From Planctomycetota bacterium (GTDB taxonomy: Bacteria; Planctomycetota; Phycisphaerae; Phycisphaerales; UBA1924), in the NCBI GenBank assembly GCA_030950285.1, contig JAUZRR010000013.1, positions 1 through 64,000 of the forward strand: a stretch of DNA of 64,000 nt. The letters run 5' to 3'. A program made the translations under genes and the position numbers. The notes under the pieces were generated by a model, which did no database searches, was not told where the DNA came from, and saw only the letters and a list, made by a program, of their open reading frames with translations. Each line of letters begins with the position of its first letter. Within the stretch, counting starts at the first letter, position 1. Shown one piece after another: positions 26,694-34,517 of the stretch.

Positions 26694-27155
26694 ATGGAAC
26701 TGAACAAGCAGCAGAAGACGGGGATGGTGATCGCGGCACTCGCGGTTGCTGCATTCGGGGTTGATCGACTGGTTCTGGGTGGTGGTGGGCCGGCGACCGC
26801 GTCGGCCCAGGCGGTGCTTCCCGACGAGATCGAGGCGGCATCGCACCAGGCGGTGGCGGCCGAGCGCGGGATCACCTTCGCCCAGCAGCTGGAACGATTT
26901 GCCAGAAGCAACAACATCGATCCGAAGGCCGGGGTGCCTGATCTCTTCGGCGACGACGCGGAGTGGTCTGTGACGGCGGTCATCGGCAACGGCCAGCGCG
27001 GCGCGGTCCGCATCGGCGCCAAGCTCATTCAGGTCGGACAGGCGTACGAGGACGCGGTGCTGGTGCGGGTCGACGGCGACGGCGGGATCTTTGCCAAGGC
27101 CGGGCGGGAGTTTCGGGTGCCGCTGGAGAGCGCACCGGCAGGCAACGGCCGATAG
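26694..27155 (+). CDS. Small membrane protein in the PilP/GspC position
   Basis: 153 residues. A short cytoplasmic start, one transmembrane helix (about 10-30), a helical linker and a small C-terminal domain with alternating strands (about 85-145, SVTAVIGNGQRGAVRIG) resemble the HR domain of GspC/PilP, which contacts the secretin. Sequence similarity is too weak to be sure, so this rests on position and architecture. ATG at 26694 is preceded by GAGGG at very short spacing. It is the last gene before the 180-bp gap upstream of the major pseudopilin. Confidence 0.6.
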   Translation: MELNKQQKTGMVIAALAVAAFGVDRLVLGGGGPATASAQAVLPDEIEAASHQAVAAERGITFAQQLERFARSNNIDPKAGVPDLFGDDAEWSVTAVIGNGQRGAVRIGAKLIQVGQAYEDAVLVRVDGDGGIFAKAGREFRVPLESAPAGNGR

Positions 27156-27272
27156 CCTCGACCACGCAATATGAGGTTGTCCCAAATCGAGGGAGAGCAG
27201 TCCGGTTATGCCGTTCGGAGAGGGAATTCCCGGCGGTGCAGGTGCGACCTACTGAAGTGTGTCCGGTCTTGT

Positions 27273-27301
27273 GCCGATGACAGGCAGCAGCACGGCAAAT
27301 A
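27273..27301 (+). promoter_or_regulatory. Possible promoter for the pseudopilin genes
   Basis: ATGACA and TAACTG are separated by 17 bp, about 35 bp upstream of the gspG start, in the only sizeable gap of the operon (27156-27334). Both hexamers match sigma70 consensus only partly, so this is weak. Confidence 0.25.
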
Positions 27302-27334
27302 ACTGCCACCAGCACAAGCGTGGAGGTCTTAGAT

Positions 27335-27820
27335 ATGAACATTCGCACCGGTCTTGCCCGTCGCTCGAGGGCGTTCAGCCTCATCGAGCTCGTCATTGTG
27401 ATTGTGATTCTTGGCGTGATCGGCGCGATCGCGATTCCCAGGATGAGTCGTGGAGCCGTCGGAGCGACCGAGTCCGGAGCCATCTCCGATCTCGCGATTG
27501 TCCGCAGCGCGATTGAGTTGTACGCTGCGGAGCATGTCGGGGCGTTCCCCGCGCTCTCGACATTCAATGATCAGCTCACGCTGTACTCCGATATTGATGG
27601 GAACACCAACGCGACCAAGACCACGGTGTTCAAGTACGGACCGTACATCCGGACCATTCCGGTGCAGAAGGCCGGGCCCAACCGGGGGAGCGCGACCGTG
27701 ACCGGGACGCAGGGCACCTCGGGCGCCGGTTGGTGGTACACCGCAGCAACAGGTGATATCCGAATCAACGCCGCGGCGACAGACACGGACTCGAACGGGA
27801 CGCCCTGGGTCAACTACTGA
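27335..27820 (+). CDS. gspG: Major pseudopilin, GspG-like
   Basis: 161 residues from ATG with GGAGG 8 nt upstream; an extra in-frame start at 27320 overlaps the ribosome site. The class III signal RSRAFSLIELVIVIVILGVI is cleaved before Phe, with Ala instead of the usual Gly at -1; the +5 Glu is present. The rest is a short globular domain with repeated Gly/Thr (TGTQGTSGAGWWYT) and calcium-loop-like acidic residues (YSDIDGNTN), as in GspG. It is probably the most abundant subunit, because a strong hairpin directly follows it. Confidence 0.88.
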   Translation: MNIRTGLARRSRAFSLIELVIVIVILGVIGAIAIPRMSRGAVGATESGAISDLAIVRSAIELYAAEHVGAFPALSTFNDQLTLYSDIDGNTNATKTTVFKYGPYIRTIPVQKAGPNRGSATVTGTQGTSGAGWWYTAATGDIRINAAATDTDSNGTPWVNY

Positions 27821-27845
27821 TCCCCAACCCGACGCACGAAACTTG

Positions 27846-27880
27846 AGAGACGTCCGCACCGTGCGGGCGTCTCTTTGCTT
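27846..27880 (+). terminator. Strong hairpin plus short T-run between major and minor pseudopilin genes
   Basis: AGAGACGTCCGCA, loop CCG, TGCGGGCGTCTCT (27846-27874) pairs along 13 bp with one G-U wobble, followed by TTTGCTT. This fits an intrinsic terminator, or a partial one, inside the operon. It would leave the gspG message more abundant than the downstream minor pseudopilin mRNA. Confidence 0.7.
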
Positions 27881-27893
27881 GGAAGGAGCCGGC

Positions 27894-28445
27894 ATGTCAG
27901 ACTCTCGCACACGATCTGGAACCACTCACAGAGCCTTTACGCTGATCGAGATCACGATTGTGCTGGTGGTGGTGGGTGTGGTCTTTGCGATCGCGACGCC
28001 GCGGTTCAGCCGCGCGGGTTCGCAACGGCGCGTCGACATGGCGATGGAACGGATCGAGCGGGACTTCCGGCTCGCCGAGCAGGACGCGTGGCACACCGGC
28101 ACCTCGCGAGAGCTTGTGTTCGACGTCGCCAACAACAGCTACGAGATCGTCGGGATGACCGACGGGATGGGGAATCCCTACATCGTGGATCTCTCCAGAG
28201 CGCCGTACAACCTTTCAATCAACAGCGTCGACTTTGCCGGCGATACCCGGCTCACCATCGACGGGCGGGGCGGCATCCCGATCGGCGGCAGTGTCGTGCT
28301 GGCGGACGGATCGTATTCCGCGACCGGGACTGTTGCAGCCCGGAAGACCGACTCGATGACGATGGTGGTCTCCGACAAGGTGGTTGATATGTACCAAAGC
28401 ACCGCCAGCGTCTCAGCGGCGGCTGGCAGTGGAGCGGCGAAGTAG
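27894..28445 (+). CDS. gspH: Minor pseudopilin, GspH-like
   Basis: 183 residues. The prepilin signal HRAFTLIEITIVLVVVGVVF has Ala at -1 and Glu at +5. The body has the beta-rich GspH/FimT pattern, with IERDFRLAEQDAW after the long N-terminal helix. GGAAGGAG lies close before ATG. It begins 20 nt after the operon hairpin and starts the minor pseudopilin group. Confidence 0.82.
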   Translation: MSDSRTRSGTTHRAFTLIEITIVLVVVGVVFAIATPRFSRAGSQRRVDMAMERIERDFRLAEQDAWHTGTSRELVFDVANNSYEIVGMTDGMGNPYIVDLSRAPYNLSINSVDFAGDTRLTIDGRGGIPIGGSVVLADGSYSATGTVAARKTDSMTMVVSDKVVDMYQSTASVSAAAGSGAAK

Positions 28446-28450
28446 CTTCC

Positions 28451-29518
28451 ATGAGGACTCGGGCAAAGTCAACCTGTCGGCCGGCGTTCACGATGATCGA
28501 GATGCTGCTCGCGTTCGCGTTGGCGGCGATTGTTCTCTCGGCTTTGCAATCCTTGATCCTCATCGCCGGGCGAGCGATCCCCGACGCGCAGGGTGTCCAG
28601 TCGAGCACCGTTGAAGCCGCCGACATGCTCGAGAGGCTCACCGCTGAGGTCTCGGTCGCGATCGAGGTGCTCGAGGTCAACGCGAACGATATCACGTTCT
28701 CGCTCAACGACTGGACCGGCGACAGTGTCGTCGAGACCGTCCGATACGCCTGGTCGGGTGTTGTCGGAGACCCGCTCTTGCGTGCGGTCAATGGCGGTGC
28801 CGCGAGCGTGCTGGTGGGGGCGGTAGACAGCTTTACCCTCAGCCCGGTGACCCAATCGACCGACATCTACGTTGTGGGGAATGAGCAGACACTTGACAAC
28901 CAGTTGGTGCAGTCGGTCAGCGTGTTGGACGCCTATCCAGACCCCGTCAACACAACCGGCGCCTATGCCCAGCGAATCGTGCCTGATCTGCCGGCTGATA
29001 CTGTGGACTGGCGGATCCGCGATGTGTCGTTCTGGATCCAGTCCGAGAGCGGATCGGACGGGAAAATACTGGTCGAGATTAGAAATGTTGACGCGATCAC
29101 CGGCCTGCCCGGCAACATTGTGTACAAGGAAAAGCGGTACAAGACATCATCGCTGGGGAGCGACCTGACGCGGGTTGATCTGGGCTTTGACACCGTACGG
29201 TTCTCGCCGACCGATGACGTGTGCCTGGTGATCCGTGCCGAGGATCCCGTTGTCGCTTGCGATCTCGAGTTCGGGCTCACGACTGCGTTTCTCAACGGCC
29301 GAGTGGCGTGGAAAAGCTCCGACGGTGGCAGCTCGTGGTCGGCGGCGAACTACTCGGCGATGCACCACGAGATCACCGCGGAAATCCGGACACAAACAGC
29401 AACGATCGAGACGCGTACCGAACTGGTCGAGTTGGAGGGGACCTTGGTGGCGGGTGTTCCTGCCGTGACGATCAAACGCTCCGTTCGGCCTTTGAACACA
29501 CCTGAGGTGTTGCCGTGA
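28451..29518 (+). CDS. Minor pseudopilin, GspJ-like, with an internal beta-sandwich insertion
   Basis: 355 residues, much longer than GspJ (about 200). The prepilin helix PAFTMIEMLLAFALAAIVLSA has Ala at -1 and Glu at +5. After a GspJ-like first half (about 1-130), residues about 165-310 form an apparent insertion: WRIRDVSFWIQSES, KILVEIRNVD, LPGNIVYKEKRY, VCLVIRAED, WKSSDGGSSWS. This looks like a carbohydrate-binding or 'choice-of-anchor R' type sandwich. The pilin-like end resumes with ITAEIRTQTATIETRTELVELEG. The insertion may display a binding domain at the pseudopilus tip; this is inference. Confidence 0.78.
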   Translation: MRTRAKSTCRPAFTMIEMLLAFALAAIVLSALQSLILIAGRAIPDAQGVQSSTVEAADMLERLTAEVSVAIEVLEVNANDITFSLNDWTGDSVVETVRYAWSGVVGDPLLRAVNGGAASVLVGAVDSFTLSPVTQSTDIYVVGNEQTLDNQLVQSVSVLDAYPDPVNTTGAYAQRIVPDLPADTVDWRIRDVSFWIQSESGSDGKILVEIRNVDAITGLPGNIVYKEKRYKTSSLGSDLTRVDLGFDTVRFSPTDDVCLVIRAEDPVVACDLEFGLTTAFLNGRVAWKSSDGGSSWSAANYSAMHHEITAEIRTQTATIETRTELVELEGTLVAGVPAVTIKRSVRPLNTPEVLP

Positions 29519-30042
29519 GACACGAGCATTCCAGACTTGGTTCCGGTATGACGATCATCGAGGTGGTCCTCGCGATGGTGCTGTTGAGCATGATGCTGGG
29601 TGCGGTGCTTAGCGCGGTCGAGCTCTCGGCCCGGACCCAGCACTCAACCGCCGACCGTACCTATGCGCGTTCGCTCGCGGCCGATCTCCTCGAAGAGGTC
29701 TGCGGCTTTGCGTACGCGGACCCCGCTGGAGCGGCCGAGTATGCCGTGGGCGGCGACGAGAACGCGGCCGACCGTTCGACGTTTGACGACGTGGACGATT
29801 TCGACGGCTGGTCAGAATCGCCGCCATCGCAGGCCGACGGGACACCGGTCCCCGGCTCGGCCGGGTGGACGCGAACCGTCGACGTCAAGTGGGTTGATCC
29901 GCAAGACCCTTCGATCGAATCGGTGACCGAGACCGGGGCCAAGCGGGTGCAGGTCGGAGTGAGCCGTGGCGGGGTGACTTACGCGGTAATCACCCGCATC
30001 CGCACCGCGGCGCTGGACGCGTCGGCTGACACTGGAGGATGA
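29515..30042 (+). CDS. Minor pseudopilin, GspI-like
   Basis: 175 residues from GTG, overlapping the previous stop (GTGA). The signal LGSGMTIIEVVLAMVLLSMM is cleaved after Gly, the only Gly -1 site among the five prepilin-like proteins in the window. The RSLAADLLEEV helix after the signal and the small beta domain fit GspI/PilV. In T2SS, GspI, GspJ and GspK form the tip complex; the gene order here (H, J, I, K-like) supports that reading. Confidence 0.8.
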   Translation: MRHEHSRLGSGMTIIEVVLAMVLLSMMLGAVLSAVELSARTQHSTADRTYARSLAADLLEEVCGFAYADPAGAAEYAVGGDENAADRSTFDDVDDFDGWSESPPSQADGTPVPGSAGWTRTVDVKWVDPQDPSIESVTETGAKRVQVGVSRGGVTYAVITRIRTAALDASADTGG

Positions 30043-30045
30043 GTC

Positions 30046-31218
30046 ATGGATCGGTTGTCTGAGAGTGTGCGCGGGCCGAGCCGCCGCGGCGGGGTGTATG
30101 TGCTCGTCCTGGTGGTGACGACGATCGTGTCGGGGATGGCGTTGCTCGGCCTGCGCGCAGCGATCGCGGGGAGTTCGGAGGGCCGCCGGGTTGCCGACTC
30201 GATCTCGGCGCGGCAGCACGCGGCGTCCGGGATGGAGATCGGGATTCACACGATCACGACCGAGCCCCTGTGGCGTGTGGATCGCACCGAGGGGACGTGG
30301 CTGAACAAGGTCGCCGTGGGGACGGGCACCGCGACAGTCGCGGTTGAGACGGTCGGGGGCGGGCCGTACACGCTCGATGCCTTCGAGCCTGTCGAGCTGA
30401 CGGGGATCGGGTTCGAGGGCTCGTCGCGCTCGGTGCTGCGCGCGCAGGTTGCGCTGATGGGGGTGGACAGCCGGGACCACATCGACCTGCTGTTCGCGAG
30501 CGGCGCCGCGGCGTACTGGCCGATCGATGGGCTCAAGTCCGGCGGTTACGAGATCGATGCGGTGGGTGACAACTCGCTGAAGAAGTCCTGGAGTGATTCC
30601 AACGTGCTGCCGGGGGTATTTCCGGCGCTGGGCACAAACTCCGCGCCGTGGTTCACTGGGACTCTGGGCTCGATGAAGGCGCCGTCGAAGGATATCTACA
30701 CCGATATCCGCACGGTGAGTGTCTGGTTCTGGGTGTCGTCGACGACCGGGCTGCAAGGCATCGTCACCCGTGACGCCAGCGGCCGGGGGACAGGAGGGCG
30801 GTGGGAGCTGGCGATCACCAACGGTGAACTCGAGAGTATGTTCGATACCACGTCGCGGACGGTGTCGCTCCGTGGTGGGACGGTGCCTACCGGGCAGTGG
30901 AACCACGCCGTGCTCACGGTGGCCGACGACCAGATGCGGCTGTATCTCAACGGGGTGCAGGTCGATCGGTGGAGTTCGACCCTGCTCGCGGGGGAGCTGG
31001 CGGGCTGTGCGCCGACCGAGACTATCAGGATCGGCGTGTCGCGTCGACTCCGCGCGCCGGACCACAAGGGAACCAATCCGATCACCGGGGCGGTGTGCGA
31101 GCTCGCGTTGCTCAAGGCACCGATGTCCGACGCGGAGGTGCTGGCGTTGTACGAGGCCTATCCAGCGCCGGCGCACTATGCAATCGTCGCGGATACCTGG
31201 GAACGGATCATCCAGTAG
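30046..31218 (+). CDS. GspK/PilX-position protein with a LamG-like domain
   Basis: 390 residues. The N-terminus (RRGGVYVLVLVVTTIVSGMALLG...) is a PilX-like hydrophobic helix without a clear prepilin peptidase site. Residues about 30-140 look like a PilX body. Residues about 160-370 form a concanavalin A/laminin G-like domain: AYWPIDG, TVSVWFWVSSTTG, GIVTRDASG, WELAITNGE, GQWNHAVLTVADDQMRLYLNGVQ, IRIGVSR, GAVCELALLKAPMSDAEVLALYEA. This is the standard LamG_3 sequence pattern. A sugar- or surface-binding domain at the tip of the pseudopilus is implied. It ends the operon. Confidence 0.82.
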   Translation: MDRLSESVRGPSRRGGVYVLVLVVTTIVSGMALLGLRAAIAGSSEGRRVADSISARQHAASGMEIGIHTITTEPLWRVDRTEGTWLNKVAVGTGTATVAVETVGGGPYTLDAFEPVELTGIGFEGSSRSVLRAQVALMGVDSRDHIDLLFASGAAAYWPIDGLKSGGYEIDAVGDNSLKKSWSDSNVLPGVFPALGTNSAPWFTGTLGSMKAPSKDIYTDIRTVSVWFWVSSTTGLQGIVTRDASGRGTGGRWELAITNGELESMFDTTSRTVSLRGGTVPTGQWNHAVLTVADDQMRLYLNGVQVDRWSSTLLAGELAGCAPTETIRIGVSRRLRAPDHKGTNPITGAVCELALLKAPMSDAEVLALYEAYPAPAHYAIVADTWERIIQ

Positions 31219-31261
31219 ATGATCGACCGGGGGTGGCGCCGGCCGAGCTGAGCGATCTCAT

Positions 31262-32884
31262 TCAGGCTGCGTTTCGATCGACGACCTGCTGGGGGGCATA
31301 GTCGGCAACCATGCGGTCGAACACCGTGAAATCGAGCTCGAGGAACGGACCGGTCAGCTCGGGATCAAACTGCGAGCCGCTGCACTTCTGGATCTCGCCG
31401 AGCACTTGCTCGCGGGGCATCTTGGGGCGGTAGCTACGGTCCGAGCTCATCGCGTCGAACGTGTCGGCGATCGCGAGCAGGCGCGCCATCAGCGGGATGT
31501 CCTCGCCGGCGATTCTGTCGGGGTAGCCCCGGCCGTCCCAGCGTTCGTGATGCCAGAGCACCCCGGGCAGGATATCGCCGAGCTGGGGGATGCCCGCGAG
31601 GATGTCATGCCCGATCTTCGGGTGGCGTTTGATCGCGTCGAACTCCTCGTCGGTGAGGCGGCCGGGCTTGCAGAGGACCGCTTCGGGGACGCCGATCTTC
31701 CCCACGTCGTGCATAAGCCCGGCGATGTGGATGCGCTCGACCTGGGCCTCGGGCAGCCCGATCTTGGCTGCCAGCGATGCGGCAAGGTGGGCGACCCGTT
31801 CGGAGTGGCCGCGGGTGTAGCGATCCTTGGCGTCGAGGGCCGCCGAGATGGCGCGCATCGAACCCATGAACGTCGCCTGTTGTTCGCGGACCAGGCAGAC
31901 GATCGCGTAGTAGCTGCTGGCGAACGCGCCGACCGCGTCGATGAGCCGGGTGTCGTAGGTGCTGACCTGCGGGTCGTGCCCGCCCTTGCTCCCTGCGACC
32001 AGCGCCCCTTTGACCTCGCCGTCGCGGCGGATCGGGTAGACAACAACCTGTTCGTCGGGTCCGATCAGGGTGTCGATCGACCCTCCGCTCAGGATTGCCG
32101 AGTTCTCGTCGGGGTGTTGGTGTGTCGCAAGGTCCAGGAGGGTGTCGATGACCGTTGCTTCCGGGGGTGTGCTGCCCGCGTTGAGCGAGAATCGCGGGTT
32201 GTGTTCGTCAAGCCAGGGCGCATCGAGCAGGTGGATCGCGACCCATCCAAAGGGGAGCGTCTTGGCAAGATTCCGCACCGCTTCTTCAAAGAAGTTCTCG
32301 GGATGGCTCACATCCCGGACCGCACCGGCAAGGCCGTGGGTGAGTTCGATGTGTTCGTAGGCTTCGGTCAGTGTGTCAGAGAAGCCGCCGAGTGTTGCTT
32401 CGTCGTGGAGCACGGCTGCGAGATCGTCGGCCATCTTCGGGAGGAGATCGGTGAGCCGTTCGATCTCGGGCGGGCTGAAAGTCGCCAGCGGGCGGAGCGA
32501 CCGTCTCGCGGCGGCCGGGTCGATCCGGCCGCGCTCGCACGACCGGTCAAAGTCCTCAGACGCAAACAGCCCGGGCATGAGGAACATCGCGGCGGTCCAT
32601 TCGACAACACGACGACGGTGCTTGAGCGGGGTGAGGACGAACTCACACCCCGGAAGAATCGCGATGCGGGCAGGCACTCCCGGCTTGGTGATCTCACCCG
32701 TTGCGGCTTCAATCCGCTCGATCATCTCTCCGCTACACACCCACGCGGCCTGCGCACCGGCGAGTTTCGGCGGATAGAGCACCTTGCCCATCGCGTCGAG
32801 CCGCCAGGTGAGGATGCCAAGACCCGCGAGCCTCTCCCGGAACGGAGCGTGGGCATCGGTCTCGATGGATTCGAGGCGGTGCAT
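31262..32884 (-). CDS. HD-GYP cyclic-di-GMP phosphodiesterase
   Basis: 540 residues. An N-terminal region of about 190 residues of unknown type precedes a GAF-like domain (about 200-335), then a complete HD-GYP domain. The metal ligands and signature are intact: RGHSERVAHLA, HDVGKIGVPE, HPKIGHDIL and HHERWDGRGYPD. Such enzymes hydrolyse cyclic-di-GMP to GMP. The start overlaps the stop of the receiver gene (TGATG), so the two form an operon and probably one signalling pathway. Convergent with the pseudopilus operon, 43 bp from its end. Confidence 0.93.
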   Translation of the reverse strand: MHRLESIETDAHAPFRERLAGLGILTWRLDAMGKVLYPPKLAGAQAAWVCSGEMIERIEAATGEITKPGVPARIAILPGCEFVLTPLKHRRRVVEWTAAMFLMPGLFASEDFDRSCERGRIDPAAARRSLRPLATFSPPEIERLTDLLPKMADDLAAVLHDEATLGGFSDTLTEAYEHIELTHGLAGAVRDVSHPENFFEEAVRNLAKTLPFGWVAIHLLDAPWLDEHNPRFSLNAGSTPPEATVIDTLLDLATHQHPDENSAILSGGSIDTLIGPDEQVVVYPIRRDGEVKGALVAGSKGGHDPQVSTYDTRLIDAVGAFASSYYAIVCLVREQQATFMGSMRAISAALDAKDRYTRGHSERVAHLAASLAAKIGLPEAQVERIHIAGLMHDVGKIGVPEAVLCKPGRLTDEEFDAIKRHPKIGHDILAGIPQLGDILPGVLWHHERWDGRGYPDRIAGEDIPLMARLLAIADTFDAMSSDRSYRPKMPREQVLGEIQKCSGSQFDPELTGPFLELDFTVFDRMVADYAPQQVVDRNAA

Positions 32885-33270
32885 CAGGCGGCCTCCGCGC
32901 GGCCGCCGAGCAACTCTTCAACCACACGGAGGATCTCGTGAACGCTGAAGGGCTTGGAGAGATACCGCTTGATATTGGTGTCCTGGCGTTCCTCGTCGGA
33001 GAGCACATACCCGCGGGCGGTGAGCAGGATGACCGGGATCTCCCGCAGCGATTCGTCCTTCCGGAGAGCCGCAGCAAGCTCCGCCCCGCTCATATAGGGC
33101 ATCTGCAGATCGGTGATGATGAGGTCGGGGTTTGATTCCTTCGCAGCCGCGAAGCCCTCCTCCCCGTCGGAAGCCGTCACGACCTCGTACCCGGCCGCCG
33201 AGAGCTTCCGGCCGACGATCATTGGAATGTGCGGCTCGTCATCAACCAGCAGGACAACTCGACGGCTCAA
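32884..33270 (-). CDS. Single-domain response regulator (CheY-like receiver)
   Basis: 128 residues if started at TTG 33270, where GGAAGGAG lies 6 nt upstream and the product begins (M)SRRVVLLVDDEPH. An ATG at 33294 would add eight residues but has no ribosome site. The receiver is complete: acidic pair in VDDE, phosphoacceptor D54 in ITDLQMP, Thr in LLTARG and Lys in LSKPF. There is no output domain. It likely signals to the HD-GYP protein encoded next. The cognate kinase could be the orphan kinase at 19592, which lacks a neighbouring regulator (inference). Confidence 0.92.
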   Translation of the reverse strand: MSRRVVLLVDDEPHIPMIVGRKLSAAGYEVVTASDGEEGFAAAKESNPDLIITDLQMPYMSGAELAAALRKDESLREIPVILLTARGYVLSDEERQDTNIKRYLSKPFSVHEILRVVEELLGGRAEAA

Positions 33271-33436
33271 GGGGGGCTCCTTCCGGCGTGTCATGGCGGC
33301 GGTCCGGGTGGATCCGCCTGCCAGACATTACTTTCATCGGCGGTCGGGGGTGCTCGCTTGATGGTGTGATCGCAAGTCTGCTCACCCCAGATCACCCGAT
33401 GCGTGCATACGGCCGCCGGGCCTGGCCATGCCGTGG

Positions 33437-33442
33437 TAGCAT
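33437..33442 (+). promoter_or_regulatory. -10 box TAGCAT, 5 nt before the scpB start
   Basis: TAGCAT, five bases, ATG at 33448, with no Shine-Dalgarno. It is in the divergent gap with the receiver gene. Confidence 0.4.
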
Positions 33443-33447
33443 TGGGC

Positions 33448-34092
33448 ATGACTTCAGCGACCAAGACAAGCACCGGGGCCGAACAATCCGAGGCAGGCGA
33501 AAGTTCTCGGACCATCGCAGACGGGCTCGGCGCCCCGATCGAGGCCGTGCTCCTGACCGCGGACAAAGCGATCGCCCCAGACCGACTCGCCGCAGCGGTG
33601 GGGCTCGCCGCCGACGAGACCACCAAGGGCGGCCGAGCCCCGACGGTCTCACCCGAACTCCTCCAACAACTCCAGGACGCGATCGACGCCCTCAACGCCC
33701 AGTACGAAGAGACCGGCAGGGTCTTCCGGATCGAGAAGGTGGCGGGGGGGTACCGGTTGATGACGCTGCCGGAATACGCGAGGTTTATCGCGGCGTTCCA
33801 TCAACAGCGGGTGCAGCAACGGCTCTCCAAAGCGGCGCTCGAGACGCTGGCGATCATCGCCTACCGCCAGCCGGTCACGCGGGCCGAGGTCGAGGGCATC
33901 CGCGGCGTGGCGTGCGGCGAGGTGCTCAAGACGCTCATCGACCATCGACTTATCACGATTCAGGGTCGGGCTGAGGAGCTCGGACGCCCGATTCTGTATG
34001 GCACGACCCGGCAGTTTCTCGACACCTTCGGGCTCGGGTCGATCGAAGACCTTCCCCCGGTCAGCAAGCACACCCCAGGAGTTCAAGGATGA
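33448..34092 (+). CDS. scpB: Segregation and condensation protein B
   Basis: 214 residues. ScpB is the winged-helix partner that, with ScpA, bridges the SMC ATPase in chromosome condensation and segregation. The core is typical: GYRLMTLPEYARFI, LSKAALETLAIIAYRQPVTR, EVEGIRGV and GRPILYGTTRQFLDTFGL. The N-terminal 25 residues are polar and variable. ATG at 33448 is preferred to an upstream in-frame start at 33403. scpA is not in the window. The stop overlaps the next gene (ATGA). Confidence 0.94.
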   Translation: MTSATKTSTGAEQSEAGESSRTIADGLGAPIEAVLLTADKAIAPDRLAAAVGLAADETTKGGRAPTVSPELLQQLQDAIDALNAQYEETGRVFRIEKVAGGYRLMTLPEYARFIAAFHQQRVQQRLSKAALETLAIIAYRQPVTRAEVEGIRGVACGEVLKTLIDHRLITIQGRAEELGRPILYGTTRQFLDTFGLGSIEDLPPVSKHTPGVQG

Positions 34093-34517
34093 ACACGCGG
34101 CCGATCTTTGCGTTGCTCGTTTCGTTGCTTTTCGCGGTGATGATGACGGGAGTGGGGTGCGCGAGCAACTCACGCACCGTGCACGGGCGGGTCATCGCGG
34201 GCAAGGCCGGCGTCGTGACGCTCGTCGATGCCAAAGACCCCAGGCTCGACAACCCAGGCATCGGGGGGGTGCTGGTGCGGATCATGCGGCCGGGCTCGTC
34301 GATCACCCCGATGGCAGAGGCAACCGCGGGCACCGACGGCACGTTTTCGATCAAACTCACCGAGCGTCAGGCAATGGTCGGGCGGGTCGAGGTCGTCGCC
34401 AGCGGTGCGGACATCCTGACCTGCCGGGGGTCGGTGTATGTGCCCGGCGATGGTCGCAGGCTGCTGATCTTTGCCGAGCCCAGACGCGGCACAGCGGCTG
34501 AGGACCGTGCGCGGTGA
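34089..34517 (+). CDS. Small lipoprotein with a carboxypeptidase-regulatory-like beta domain
   Basis: 142 residues. A signal peptide (1-22) with lipobox MTGVGC leads to a single beta-sandwich of the CNA-B/carboxypeptidase D regulatory-like type (GRVIAGKAG, GVLVRIMRPG, ATAGTDGTFSIKL). Overlaps scpB by 4 nt and the DUF58 gene by 4 nt. Function unknown; probably envelope-located. It links a chromosome segregation gene to an envelope operon. Confidence 0.75.
   Translation: MNTRPIFALLVSLLFAVMMTGVGCASNSRTVHGRVIAGKAGVVTLVDAKDPRLDNPGIGGVLVRIMRPGSSITPMAEATAGTDGTFSIKLTERQAMVGRVEVVASGADILTCRGSVYVPGDGRRLLIFAEPRRGTAAEDRAR

Noticed and set aside
31406-32941. 511-residue plus-strand ORF opposite the HD-GYP gene
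   Set aside because: Antisense to a complete HD-GYP domain and lacking any recognisable motif.
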